Below are positions 15,863 through 24,240 of a stretch of 56,123 nucleotides of DNA, one piece after another (positions within the stretch are counted from its first letter, which is position 1; each line of letters starts with the position of its first letter). The stretch spans positions 1-56,123 of the forward strand of contig NZ_ANOH01000215.1 in NCBI RefSeq assembly GCF_000346505.1, in the 5' to 3' direction. A model generated the notes under the pieces. The model searched no databases and was not told where the DNA came from. It saw nothing but the letters and a program-made list of their open reading frames with translations. This DNA comes from Aporhodopirellula sallentina SM41. Its GTDB lineage: Bacteria > Planctomycetota > Planctomycetia > Pirellulales > Pirellulaceae. Position numbers and translations under genes: made by a program.

Positions 15863-17377
15863 ATGCGTCTTCCACAACCTTTGTCCGTAACTCGTTTACT
15901 CGATCGTCGAGACATTGTTCTACCGAACTCGAATTCACCCGATGGCGTTTTGCAGGTGCGAGCACCGAGCGAACGCGATGCGGTCGAATCGGCTCGGCAT
16001 AGCCTGCGACAACTCGCAACATACGCCGTCATGATCCTCGCCGACGGAGCCACATTGGCATTGGCGATGGGTTTGGCATTCACCGTTTGTGGTTTGGGGA
16101 CCGGTTTCGATCCGGTCATGATGTACTGGCTGTCTGCCGGCGTGATGTTCGCATCGTTTGTGATGTTGGGTTTGTATCCCGGAATCGGAATCACACCCGC
16201 GGTTGAGATTCGCCAAACAACCATGGTCGTGAGCGTCGTGATGTCGGCGTTTGCGGCGGCGACGTTGTTGCACGCCCGTGACCCGTGGGCACTACTGCAT
16301 GTGGCCGTGGTGTGGATGACCCTGTTGGTTAGCATGCCAGTGTCGCGAGGAATGGCGCGGTGGTTGCTCGCAAAGACGAGTTGGTGGGGAGCCCCGACGG
16401 TGATCTTCGGCGCCGGTGAAACGGGCGTATCCATTTACGAGTCGCTACGGGACAACCCGACGTGGGGATTGCGGCCGATCGGAATTGTTGACGATTCGAT
16501 TCGCAGTGAGGCTGCCTCGCAGGGATACCTCGGACGCACATCGGAAGTGCCGGATCTCGTTCGGGAGTTCGGCGTGACGTGGTGCGTTGTGGCGATGCCC
16601 GATCGTCCGCGAGAAGAAATATTGAAACTGGTCGACGACTACGCGGGGATGATCCCGCACACGTTGGTCGTGCCGGACTTGGCCGGACTGCCGAGTTTAT
16701 GGACCGGGGCGACCGATTGTGGCGGTTTCCCTGGACTGCGTTTGAAAGAACGTTTGTTGATGCCGCTTCCTCGAATCTCTAAACGAGTCGTGGACATCGC
16801 CTTGACACTAGCCGTCATTGTGATGTGTGCCCCTTTAATGGTTTTGCTGGCTGTGGTTGTCAAGCTGACTTCGCGTGGCCCGGTCTTCTACGCTCAACAG
16901 CGTTTGGGTCTTCACGGCAAACCATTCAAAGCGTGGAAATTTCGCACGATGGTTCCCAACGCGGACGCGATCCTGGAAGAGTACCTTCAAAAGCATGAAG
17001 AGCTTCGCGAAGAATGGGAACGCGATCACAAACTGAAGAAAGACCCTCGAGTGACGTTGGTGGGACGATTCCTACGTAAAACGAGTTTGGATGAACTACC
17101 GCAAGTTTGGAACGTTCTGACCGGCGAGATGAGTTTGGTCGGGCCGCGTCCGATCGTGCAGGCGGAAGTTGACCGATACGGCGATTGTTTCGGTTTGTAC
17201 CTGCGTGTGCGTCCGGGCATCACCGGGTTGTGGCAGGTATCGGGACGCAATAACACGACCTACGAAGAACGCGTGCAGTTGGACGGGTACTACGTGCGAA
17301 ACTGGTCGCCGTGGCTGGATTTCTGCATTCTATTATCGACCATCCGCGTGGTCCTGCTCAGAGAAGGGGCATTTTAG
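15863..17377 (+). CDS. Exopolysaccharide initiating polyprenyl-phosphate sugar phosphotransferase (WbaP/WcaJ type)
   Basis: 504-residue integral membrane enzyme that transfers a sugar 1-phosphate from a UDP-sugar to undecaprenyl phosphate, the first step of repeat-unit assembly. The N-terminal half has four membrane segments ([40 protein letters not shown] and so on). Next is a Rossmann-like CoA-binding domain ([20 protein letters not shown]), then the re-entrant helix ([20 protein letters not shown]) and the catalytic domain: [71 protein letters not shown]. This is the WbaP-like full-length form. First gene of the exopolysaccharide operon; the next gene starts 4 bases after its stop. Confidence 0.95.
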   Translation: MRLPQPLSVTRLLDRRDIVLPNSNSPDGVLQVRAPSERDAVESARHSLRQLATYAVMILADGATLALAMGLAFTVCGLGTGFDPVMMYWLSAGVMFASFVMLGLYPGIGITPAVEIRQTTMVVSVVMSAFAAATLLHARDPWALLHVAVVWMTLLVSMPVSRGMARWLLAKTSWWGAPTVIFGAGETGVSIYESLRDNPTWGLRPIGIVDDSIRSEAASQGYLGRTSEVPDLVREFGVTWCVVAMPDRPREEILKLVDDYAGMIPHTLVVPDLAGLPSLWTGATDCGGFPGLRLKERLLMPLPRISKRVVDIALTLAVIVMCAPLMVLLAVVVKLTSRGPVFYAQQRLGLHGKPFKAWKFRTMVPNADAILEEYLQKHEELREEWERDHKLKKDPRVTLVGRFLRKTSLDELPQVWNVLTGEMSLVGPRPIVQAEVDRYGDCFGLYLRVRPGITGLWQVSGRNNTTYEERVQLDGYYVRNWSPWLDFCILLSTIRVVLLREGAF

Positions 17378-17381
17378 GCGG

Positions 17382-18893
17382 ATGAGTGTGAAGCAACTCA
17401 ACGCATCGACCGCAGATGTCGCTGTCTCGGTTCCCGTTTCCTCTCAGCCGTCGATGACATCGGCGGACAGCCCGGTCGAGGCTGAGGTTTCGGAATCGTC
17501 CGAGAAACAAGGGTCCCAAGGGACGCAGAAGCGACTGTTCCGCGAGAGTGTTTGGGTTGTCGGTGGACGAGTTCTAGGGATCGCCACCGCAATCGGTTTG
17601 AATATCGTTTTGGTGCGAGTGTTACCGCCGGCGGACGTGGGTGTTTTCTTCGTTCTCGGCAGCATCATCACGTTTGCTGCCATCGTGGCGATGTTCGGAA
17701 CGCACACGGGATTGGTCCGTTTCGTATCCGAGCGAATCGGTGTCGGTGACGCCGAGGGCGCGAAGACCGCGTTGCGACAGGGGGCCAAGTTCGCTGCGGT
17801 TGCCATCACGTTGGGCAGTATCCTGACGATGGGCTTTTTGTATTTTGCCGGCGAACCATTGTTCGGGCTCAAACATCTCGAAGTCATTGCACCGTTGGTC
17901 GCGGTGAGCGTGTTCGGCGCCGCGGCGATTCAACTGTGTGCGAGCCTGCTGCGTAGTTTTCACGATTCGCGTTTCTCGATCTTGCTGACCGGACAATTCG
18001 GCGGCCCGCTTTGCAACCTGCTGTTCATCGGGTTGGCGGTCGGGTTGAGTTTGTTCGCTCCCCTGAGCTTGAAGCAGGTGATGTTGTTTTGCGCAATTTC
18101 ACTCTGTTTGCTGACTCCGATCGCGATCATGATTTTATATCGGGTTGGAAAAGCGCGTTTGCGAGAGATCGCGATCGATGATCAACCGTCGGAAGCACTC
18201 CCGATGTCGGTGCTGCTGCTGGCGTGTTTGCCGCTGATGCTGGCACAGAGTTTGTCGTACATCACCGGCCAGGCAGACATTTGGATCGGCGGTGCGATTG
18301 TCGACCACGATGAACTCGCCCTTTACGGCGCGGCGCGGCGATTGATGCTGTTGATCGGAATGCCGATGCAGTTGGTAAACCTAACAGTGATTGCATCGAT
18401 CGCGGAGCTACGTGCTCAAGGTCGGGTCGACGAGCTCCAGCGGATCCTGCGTTTCGCGGCGACGTTGGCTGCGATCGCGGCGTTCGCGGTTTGCATCCCA
18501 CTGATTGTCTTCCCCGCACAAATCACGGCGTTCATTTTTGGTTCGTACTATGCCGAGGGTGCCACGGTGTTGCGGATTCTGTGTTTGGGTCAGATCGTTT
18601 TCGTTTCCGCCGGCGCTGCGGAGTTGACGCTGATGATGTCGGGCGAACACATGAAAGCGTTGTGGATCAACGTCGTCACCTCGATCGTGTTGTTGGTTGC
18701 CGGCGTGATGCTGACATCCACCTTCGGGATTGTGGGGCTGGCGATCGCCTGTGCATCGATCATCTCGTTGCAATGCATTGGCTTTTGTTTGTATGCCCGA
18801 TGGTCGGTCGGTGTGTGGACCATTCTCGATCTGCGGGTTTTGCGATCTTTGCCGGACATAGCCCGCATGACTGCACAGAAGTGGACTAAATAG
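17382..18893 (+). CDS. Lipid-linked oligosaccharide flippase (Wzx/MATE-like)
   Basis: 503-residue polytopic membrane protein with about 12-14 hydrophobic helices, beginning after a charged ~60-residue cytoplasmic N-terminus. Opening of the core is FRESVWVVGGRVLGIATAIG and LNIVLVRVLPPADVGVFFVL, typical of the polysaccharide transporter (PST)/MVF superfamily. It likely flips the undecaprenyl-linked repeat unit across the inner membrane. The frame is open further upstream but overlaps the previous gene; ATG 17382 lies 4 bases after that stop. Confidence 0.9.
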   Translation: MSVKQLNASTADVAVSVPVSSQPSMTSADSPVEAEVSESSEKQGSQGTQKRLFRESVWVVGGRVLGIATAIGLNIVLVRVLPPADVGVFFVLGSIITFAAIVAMFGTHTGLVRFVSERIGVGDAEGAKTALRQGAKFAAVAITLGSILTMGFLYFAGEPLFGLKHLEVIAPLVAVSVFGAAAIQLCASLLRSFHDSRFSILLTGQFGGPLCNLLFIGLAVGLSLFAPLSLKQVMLFCAISLCLLTPIAIMILYRVGKARLREIAIDDQPSEALPMSVLLLACLPLMLAQSLSYITGQADIWIGGAIVDHDELALYGAARRLMLLIGMPMQLVNLTVIASIAELRAQGRVDELQRILRFAATLAAIAAFAVCIPLIVFPAQITAFIFGSYYAEGATVLRILCLGQIVFVSAGAAELTLMMSGEHMKALWINVVTSIVLLVAGVMLTSTFGIVGLAIACASIISLQCIGFCLYARWSVGVWTILDLRVLRSLPDIARMTAQKWTK

Positions 18894-18926
18894 GAAGGAA
18901 TGGACGTCACGGATTTTTTCCTTCCT
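18892..18926 (+). terminator. Inverted repeat after the flippase gene
   Basis: AGGAAGGAA (18892-18900) and TTCCTTCCT (18918-18926) form a 9-bp perfect stem overlapping the flippase stop codon region. No T run follows, so this may be an attenuator, a processing site or a partial terminator; the 228-base gap to the next gene is the longest inside the operon. Confidence 0.4.
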
Positions 18927-19121
18927 AATTAACATGAATGGAAACAAGACCGCGGCTCGGATGACGCGGGTTCGTCGCTGATGATGCAGTGACACGCTAC
19001 CCATCGCCGGTAGACAGGAACTGCCTGATCGTCAGGACGACGGTGACATTTTTCGTCAGAATCCTCCGATCACAGAAGTACCATTTCCACGTCAGTTCCC
19101 ACATCCGCGGCATTCGCAAAA

Positions 19122-20402
19122 ATGCCCGACGAACCTGAACGACCCAACTGGGTGGCTCGAATCGCGACTGTGATTTGGCAACCGAGTTTGGTGTTCATGC
19201 CGTTCCTGATCATGGGGATCGTGCTGTGGTTGTGCCCTTCCATGGAAGGCGCGTCGGGATACATCGTTCGCGAAGAGATCACGTTTTCCAACCTGGGAAT
19301 CCTGACGAGTTGGTACGCGTGCATCTGCATCTGTGCCTGGATCGGGCAACGGTTGGCTCTCGAGATTCCTCGGATGACGATCATGTCCCAAGACGCGATC
19401 GAGCCACGTACGTTTTATCTCGCCCTGTCTACGCTCGCTTTTGTCGGCGTGGTGAGTGCGTGGTTGGCGGCGTTGCGGGCGGGTCCGTCGCTGATCGAAC
19501 TGGTCCGGACGCAGCAGTTCAATTTGCTCAAAGACGCGTTGTATGAGAACTACAACCTGCTGTACTCGCTCCGCTATACGTCGTCGCTCGTCGGCGGTTA
19601 CGCGATGTACCGGATCGTGTTCCAAAGGAAGCTGACTCGATTGGATGCGATGAATTTGGTGCTGTTGCTCGCCGCGGCCGCGATTTCCGCCCGAATCTTG
19701 ATTTTGCAAGCGGTGATCTTTTCCGGTGGTCTGGCCATTCGATTCAAAGACATCGGTCGGATCAGCACTCGGACGCTCGGCATCACCGGGCTCGTGTTGG
19801 CAATGTTGATCGTTACGTTGACATGGGTCCGTAGTGCGGGCAGTTACCGCGACTACTTCGGCGTTCGCAATCCGGTCGCGATGACGTTTTTGGAGATCCA
19901 GCGATACGTCGGTGCTCCCGTGCAAGCCAGCATGGGCGTTGCCAGGATCGCGGCACACCAACCTCCGCGAGGCTCGCTATCCAACGTGGTTGCATACGTG
20001 ACGCCCACGTTCCTGCACCCGGCACACCTGAAGGCGGAAGACAATTCCGGCGGCGTCGCGGCACAGTGGTATTTGCATGACGTCGACATCAGCGAAACGT
20101 TGACAACGAACTCCGCGTTCGTCGACATGTACGGTCACCTGGGGTTCTGGGCGTTTCCCGTGATTGCCTGGTCGACGTTCGTCATGGCAACGGTCGGCAG
20201 TTACTTCTGGCGTTCGGACAATCTGCTGTGCTTGATCGGGTGCATCGTGCTGTATGGCTTCTTTGAACTTTGGCGGACGTATTACTTCTCGGCAGGTTCA
20301 TTCACGTTCATGATATTGGCGGTTCTCGCTGCCGCCGGGGCTGCGTCGTGGGCAACACCCAAAACCCGTTTGGCGACACCGAATGCGGAGGCCGCGGCAT
20401 GA
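19122..20402 (+). CDS. Putative O-antigen/exopolysaccharide polymerase (Wzy-like)
   Basis: 426-residue polytopic inner-membrane protein with about 10 hydrophobic segments, for example LVFMPFLIMGIVLWLCPSM, LVLLLAAAAISARILILQAV and LGITGLVLAMLIVTLTWVRS. A large exported loop lies between the later helices (GSYRDYFGVRN to LTTNSAFVDMYGHLGFWA). The A.ISARIL block and the 'DMYGHLGF' block resemble O-antigen polymerases of planctomycetes. Wzy proteins are poorly conserved, so the call rests mostly on topology and on its place between flippase and glycosyltransferases. The start of the next gene overlaps its stop (ATGA). Confidence 0.75.
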   Translation: MPDEPERPNWVARIATVIWQPSLVFMPFLIMGIVLWLCPSMEGASGYIVREEITFSNLGILTSWYACICICAWIGQRLALEIPRMTIMSQDAIEPRTFYLALSTLAFVGVVSAWLAALRAGPSLIELVRTQQFNLLKDALYENYNLLYSLRYTSSLVGGYAMYRIVFQRKLTRLDAMNLVLLLAAAAISARILILQAVIFSGGLAIRFKDIGRISTRTLGITGLVLAMLIVTLTWVRSAGSYRDYFGVRNPVAMTFLEIQRYVGAPVQASMGVARIAAHQPPRGSLSNVVAYVTPTFLHPAHLKAEDNSGGVAAQWYLHDVDISETLTTNSAFVDMYGHLGFWAFPVIAWSTFVMATVGSYFWRSDNLLCLIGCIVLYGFFELWRTYYFSAGSFTFMILAVLAAAGAASWATPKTRLATPNAEAAA

Positions 20403-21460
20403 CAAAACAACCTAACATTCTTTTTGATTCGCGTTGGATGGGGGCCCATGGGATTGGCCGCTTCGCCACCGAACTGAACAACCGCTTGCCTTGCCTGAAC
20501 CGGTCCGAGATCGGTGGCAAGCCGACGAGCCCGTTGGATTGCCTGCGATTGGCTCGGGCCATTTGGAAACACGACACCGCGTTTTTCTCGCCGAGTTACA
20601 ACGCGCCGCTCTCGTGGCTGGTTTCCTCCAAACGCCCATTTGTCTTTACCATTCACGATCTGATTCACATCAATTACCCGGCCGAATCCTCCGTCGCAAA
20701 ACGGTTGTACTATCAACACGTGATCCGTCCCGCGGTCCGCAAAGCCTACAAGGTTTTGACGGTTTCGGAGTACTCGAAACAGGAAATCGTGCAGTGGGCG
20801 GGAGTCAGTCCCTCGCACGTCGGCGTCGTCTACAACGGCGTCGGCTCCGCTTTCCAAGTTGACGGCGAGCGACGAGAGACGGGGTACGACTATTTGCTAT
20901 ACGTCGGCAATCAAAAGGCACACAAGAACGTCACCGGTTTGCTATACGCACTCGCACAAGTGCGAAGACGCATCGACGTGCATTTAGAAATCATCGGCAA
21001 GGCGGAAGAGCACACACTCGCAACGATCAATGAACTCGGGCTCACCGAGCACGTGCACTTTCTCGGTTCGGTCTCCGACGAAGAACTCGCCTGCGTGTAT
21101 CGCGGAGCGATGGCCACCGTGTTGGCATCGGAGTACGAAGGTTTCGGTCTGCCGGTAATCGAATCGATGGCCTGTGGTACGCCGGTGGTTTGCAGCAACG
21201 TGACGTCGCTGCCGGAAATTGCTGGCGGTGCGGCTGTCTTAGTGGAAACCAACCCGGACAGCATCGCCGAGGGAATCGAACGGTTGCTCGGCGATCAAAC
21301 ACTCCAGGAAAGCCTGATCGCGGCGGGTCAGAAACGCGCCGCAGATTTCAGTTGGGAGGCGACCTCCGCCAAAGTGCTCGAAGTAATTGGGCAAATGGCG
21401 GGAAACGAATCACAATGTCTCAATCGAATTGTTACACCTTTAGAAGCGACTCCGCAGTAG
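20399..21460 (+). CDS. Glycosyltransferase family 4 (GT-B)
   Basis: 353-residue cytoplasmic retaining glycosyltransferase. N-terminal acceptor side: ILFDSRWMGAHGIGRFATEL and FVFTIHDLIHINYP. C-terminal nucleotide-sugar side: DYLLYVGNQKAHKNVTGLLY, VHFLGSVSDEELACVYRGAM and the E-x7-E motif in SEYEGFGLPVIESMACGTPV. The 'FDSRW....GIGR' opening is like mannosyl/rhamnosyl transferases of the WbcX/WbdA type. ATG 20399 overlaps the polymerase stop by ATGA. It adds one sugar to the lipid-linked repeat unit; donor unknown. Confidence 0.93.
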   Translation: MTKQPNILFDSRWMGAHGIGRFATELNNRLPCLNRSEIGGKPTSPLDCLRLARAIWKHDTAFFSPSYNAPLSWLVSSKRPFVFTIHDLIHINYPAESSVAKRLYYQHVIRPAVRKAYKVLTVSEYSKQEIVQWAGVSPSHVGVVYNGVGSAFQVDGERRETGYDYLLYVGNQKAHKNVTGLLYALAQVRRRIDVHLEIIGKAEEHTLATINELGLTEHVHFLGSVSDEELACVYRGAMATVLASEYEGFGLPVIESMACGTPVVCSNVTSLPEIAGGAAVLVETNPDSIAEGIERLLGDQTLQESLIAAGQKRAADFSWEATSAKVLEVIGQMAGNESQCLNRIVTPLEATPQ

Positions 21461-21463
21461 GTC

Positions 21464-22690
21464 ATGAAAAACGTTGCAATCATTCATGAATGGCTGACCA
21501 CCTACGCGGGTTCTGAACGCGTGGTGGAACAAATGCTGCATGAGTATCCGAAGGCGGACCTGTTCGCCGTCGCGGATATCCTGCCTGATGACGAGCGGGA
21601 ATTCCTGCAGGGAAGAACACCACACACCACCTTCATTCAAAAACTACCGTTCCTCAAAAAGCTGCTACGGCACTACCTCCCATTGATGCCGATGGCGGTC
21701 GAGCAATGGGACCTGAGCGGTTACGACGTGGTGTTGTCGTCCAATCATGCCGTCGCCAAAGGAGTGATCTGCGGTCCTGATCAATTGCACGTCAGTTACG
21801 TGCACACGCCGATCCGTTACGCGTGGGACTTCCAGGCACAGTACCTTCGCGAATCGAACCTGACCTGGGGCATTCGCAGCATGGTGACTCGAGCGATGCT
21901 GCACTACATCCGATTGTGGGACAAGGTTTCATCGAGCCGCGTGGATGCCTACGTCGCTAACAGCCACTTCATCGCCCGACGCATTCAAAAGTGTTACGGT
22001 CGCGAAGCAACGGTGATCCATCCTCCCGTTGATGTCGATGCGTTTGAGCCGACCTATGAGAAGGAAGACTACTACATCGCGGCATCGCGATTGGTCCCCT
22101 ACAAACGAGTTGACCTCGTCGTCGAAGCGTTTCGATTGATGCCACATCGAAAACTCGTCGTCGTGGGCGACGGACCGATGTTCAAATCATTGAAAGCGAA
22201 CTGCCCTCCCAATGTTGAGTTGCTCGGATACCTGCAGCACGACCGGATGAGCAAACTGATGCAGAACGCGAAAGCGTTCGTCTTTGCCGCCGAAGAAGAC
22301 TTCGGGATCACACCGGTCGAAGCCCAAGCGTGTGCAACACCGGTGATCGCGTACGGCCGCGGAGGCAGTTTAGAGACCGTGATCGATGGAGTTACCGGAT
22401 GCTTCTTCGCCGAGCAAACTCCCCAGAGCATTGCTGCGGCAGTAGACACGTTCGAAAGCCAAGCAGGGCAATTCGACTTACCTCAAATCAGGCGGCACGC
22501 CGAAGGGTTCCGGCCCGAGCGTTTTCGCAAGGAATTGTCGGACTTTATTGAGGCCGAGTGGGCCAAGTTCGACGGGCACCGACGCCATCAACCTCATTGT
22601 GATAACTCGGCCAACGGTTCGCAGTCCGCGGACTCCCCAAGTCAAAGCCCCGTTATCATCGGTGACCCTTTAGGAATGACAGTATCATGA
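21464..22690 (+). CDS. Glycosyltransferase family 4 (WbaZ-like)
   Basis: 408-residue GT-B enzyme. The opening VAIIHEWLTTYAGSERVVEQ, then YDVVLSSNHAVAKGV, VSYVHTPIRYAWDF and VIHPPVDVDAF, match WbaZ-like mannosyltransferases that use GDP-mannose. The donor-binding end has DYYIAASRLVPYKRVDLVVE, VVVGDGPMFKSLK and the E-x7-E region AEEDFGITPVEAQACATPVI. The last ~45 residues are a poorly conserved tail. It begins 3 bases after the preceding gene and overlaps the next one by ATGA (22687-22690). Confidence 0.93.
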   Translation: MKNVAIIHEWLTTYAGSERVVEQMLHEYPKADLFAVADILPDDEREFLQGRTPHTTFIQKLPFLKKLLRHYLPLMPMAVEQWDLSGYDVVLSSNHAVAKGVICGPDQLHVSYVHTPIRYAWDFQAQYLRESNLTWGIRSMVTRAMLHYIRLWDKVSSSRVDAYVANSHFIARRIQKCYGREATVIHPPVDVDAFEPTYEKEDYYIAASRLVPYKRVDLVVEAFRLMPHRKLVVVGDGPMFKSLKANCPPNVELLGYLQHDRMSKLMQNAKAFVFAAEEDFGITPVEAQACATPVIAYGRGGSLETVIDGVTGCFFAEQTPQSIAAAVDTFESQAGQFDLPQIRRHAEGFRPERFRKELSDFIEAEWAKFDGHRRHQPHCDNSANGSQSADSPSQSPVIIGDPLGMTVS

Positions 22691-24240
22691 CTACCAACAA
22701 TCCGATCACTGAAAAACCGACCCCCGAGAAAACTCTCGACCTCACGCAAGCCGTTTGGCAGAACCGTGGAAAGATGTTGATCGTCTTTTCGTTGGTGATG
22801 CTCGGCACGGTGGGACTGCTGAAAGTTGCGAAGCTGAAGTTCACTTCCGAGGCGAAGATGTTCGTTCGCCTCGGGAAGGAAACCGTGGGTCTCGATCCGA
22901 CCGCCACGGTGGGTCAAACCATTGCGGTGCAAGAAGGACGCGAAAAGGAGATCTACTCCGTTCAATCGCTGATGCAAAGCCGCGGCGTTCTCGAAGAGGT
23001 CGTCGACGCGGTCGGTGTTGAAAAGATCCTCGAAGAAACAGACAACGATGAACCGGGATGGATGCCGATCCAACTCGGCGAACTGAAGAAACTCAGCCCG
23101 GTCTACGTCGACAGCCCACGCGATGAAGCGATCGAGAAACTCGAAAAGGGTCTCGAGATCTACAACCCGCGTTCGACCGCGATCATCGGACTGCGATACG
23201 AAACGATCAGCCCGGAACTCGCCGCCGAGGTGCTCGACCAAGTGATCGATTCGTCGGTGGACGCTCACGTGCGGATTCACCAGTCCGAAGGGTCCAACAA
23301 ATTCTTCACCGCGCAAACCGAGAAGATCGCGGGCGAGGTTGCACGCCTCGAACAAGAACTCGTCGACTTCAAAAACGAAAGCGGTGTCTCGGAACTGAGC
23401 CAACATCGCCAGGTCAAGATCGCCCAAATCGCGTCGCTCGAGGACGCTTGGCTCGATACGATCGCCCAAATCGAAGCCGTCGAAGGCGAAATCGAATCTC
23501 GCGAACGCATGGTCGCGCAGCAACCTCGACAAGTCCGATTGGCCGAGACGACAGGCCTGCCCAGTAGCGCCGCCGAAGGGATGCGAGAACAACTCTACTC
23601 GTTGCAGTTGAACGAGAGCGAGTACCTGTCACGCTACCAACCGACGCACCCGAAGGTTCGCCAAATGCGAGCCCAAATCGCGGCCGCTCAAGAAACACTC
23701 GATTCGGAAAACCGTTTGACGCAGGTCACGATGGGCGTCAACGAGTCACGTCGGGAAATGGAAGCGGAATTGCTCAACCAGCGTGCGATCGCCGCGTCGC
23801 TCAACGCCAAACAAGAAATCCTTGCCCAGCAAATCGCCGACGCCAAGAGCGAACTGAAGGCGATCAACCAAAACGAAATCGAGTTGGCTCAGATCTCGCG
23901 ACGATTGGATTTGGCGCGAGCGAGTTACCAGGACTATGCACGACGATCCGAGTTGGCACGCATGGATCAAGCGTTGAGCCAAGAAAGCCTGTCGAACCTC
24001 ACCGTGCTGCAGATGCCGAGCCAGTCGAAGATCCCGTCGAGTCCGAAGGTCGCAATGACGCTGGTCATGGGCTTTACCGCCGCGGTCTTCCTGAGCGTGC
24101 TCACGGCGATCCTTGCGCAGTTGCGAACGATCTATCGGGCAGAGCCGGCCAAACTGGTACGCACCAAGAAGGAACCGCTATGGAAGGGATTTCGATTCGT
24201 TAACGCAGCGACGCGTTTACTCTCCTTCCGGTGGCTATAA
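22687..24240 (+). CDS. Polysaccharide co-polymerase / chain-length determinant (Wzz/GumC-like, no kinase domain)
   Basis: 517 residues. An N-terminal membrane helix (MLIVFSLVMLGTVGLLKVA), a long exported region with predicted coiled coils (EKIAGEVARLEQELVDFKNE, MEAELLNQRAIAASLNAKQE, IELAQISRRLDLARASYQD) and a C-terminal membrane helix (VAMTLVMGFTAAVFLSVLTA) form the polysaccharide co-polymerase architecture. The proline-rich PSQSKIPSSPKVAM segment before the second helix is typical. There is no Walker A tyrosine kinase domain after it, so it is the kinase-less GumC form. It controls chain length and links polymerase to export. The stop (TAA 24238-24240) overlaps the ATG of the peptide synthetase by one base. 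Confidence 0.93.
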   Translation: MTTNNPITEKPTPEKTLDLTQAVWQNRGKMLIVFSLVMLGTVGLLKVAKLKFTSEAKMFVRLGKETVGLDPTATVGQTIAVQEGREKEIYSVQSLMQSRGVLEEVVDAVGVEKILEETDNDEPGWMPIQLGELKKLSPVYVDSPRDEAIEKLEKGLEIYNPRSTAIIGLRYETISPELAAEVLDQVIDSSVDAHVRIHQSEGSNKFFTAQTEKIAGEVARLEQELVDFKNESGVSELSQHRQVKIAQIASLEDAWLDTIAQIEAVEGEIESRERMVAQQPRQVRLAETTGLPSSAAEGMREQLYSLQLNESEYLSRYQPTHPKVRQMRAQIAAAQETLDSENRLTQVTMGVNESRREMEAELLNQRAIAASLNAKQEILAQQIADAKSELKAINQNEIELAQISRRLDLARASYQDYARRSELARMDQALSQESLSNLTVLQMPSQSKIPSSPKVAMTLVMGFTAAVFLSVLTAILAQLRTIYRAEPAKLVRTKKEPLWKGFRFVNAATRLLSFRWL

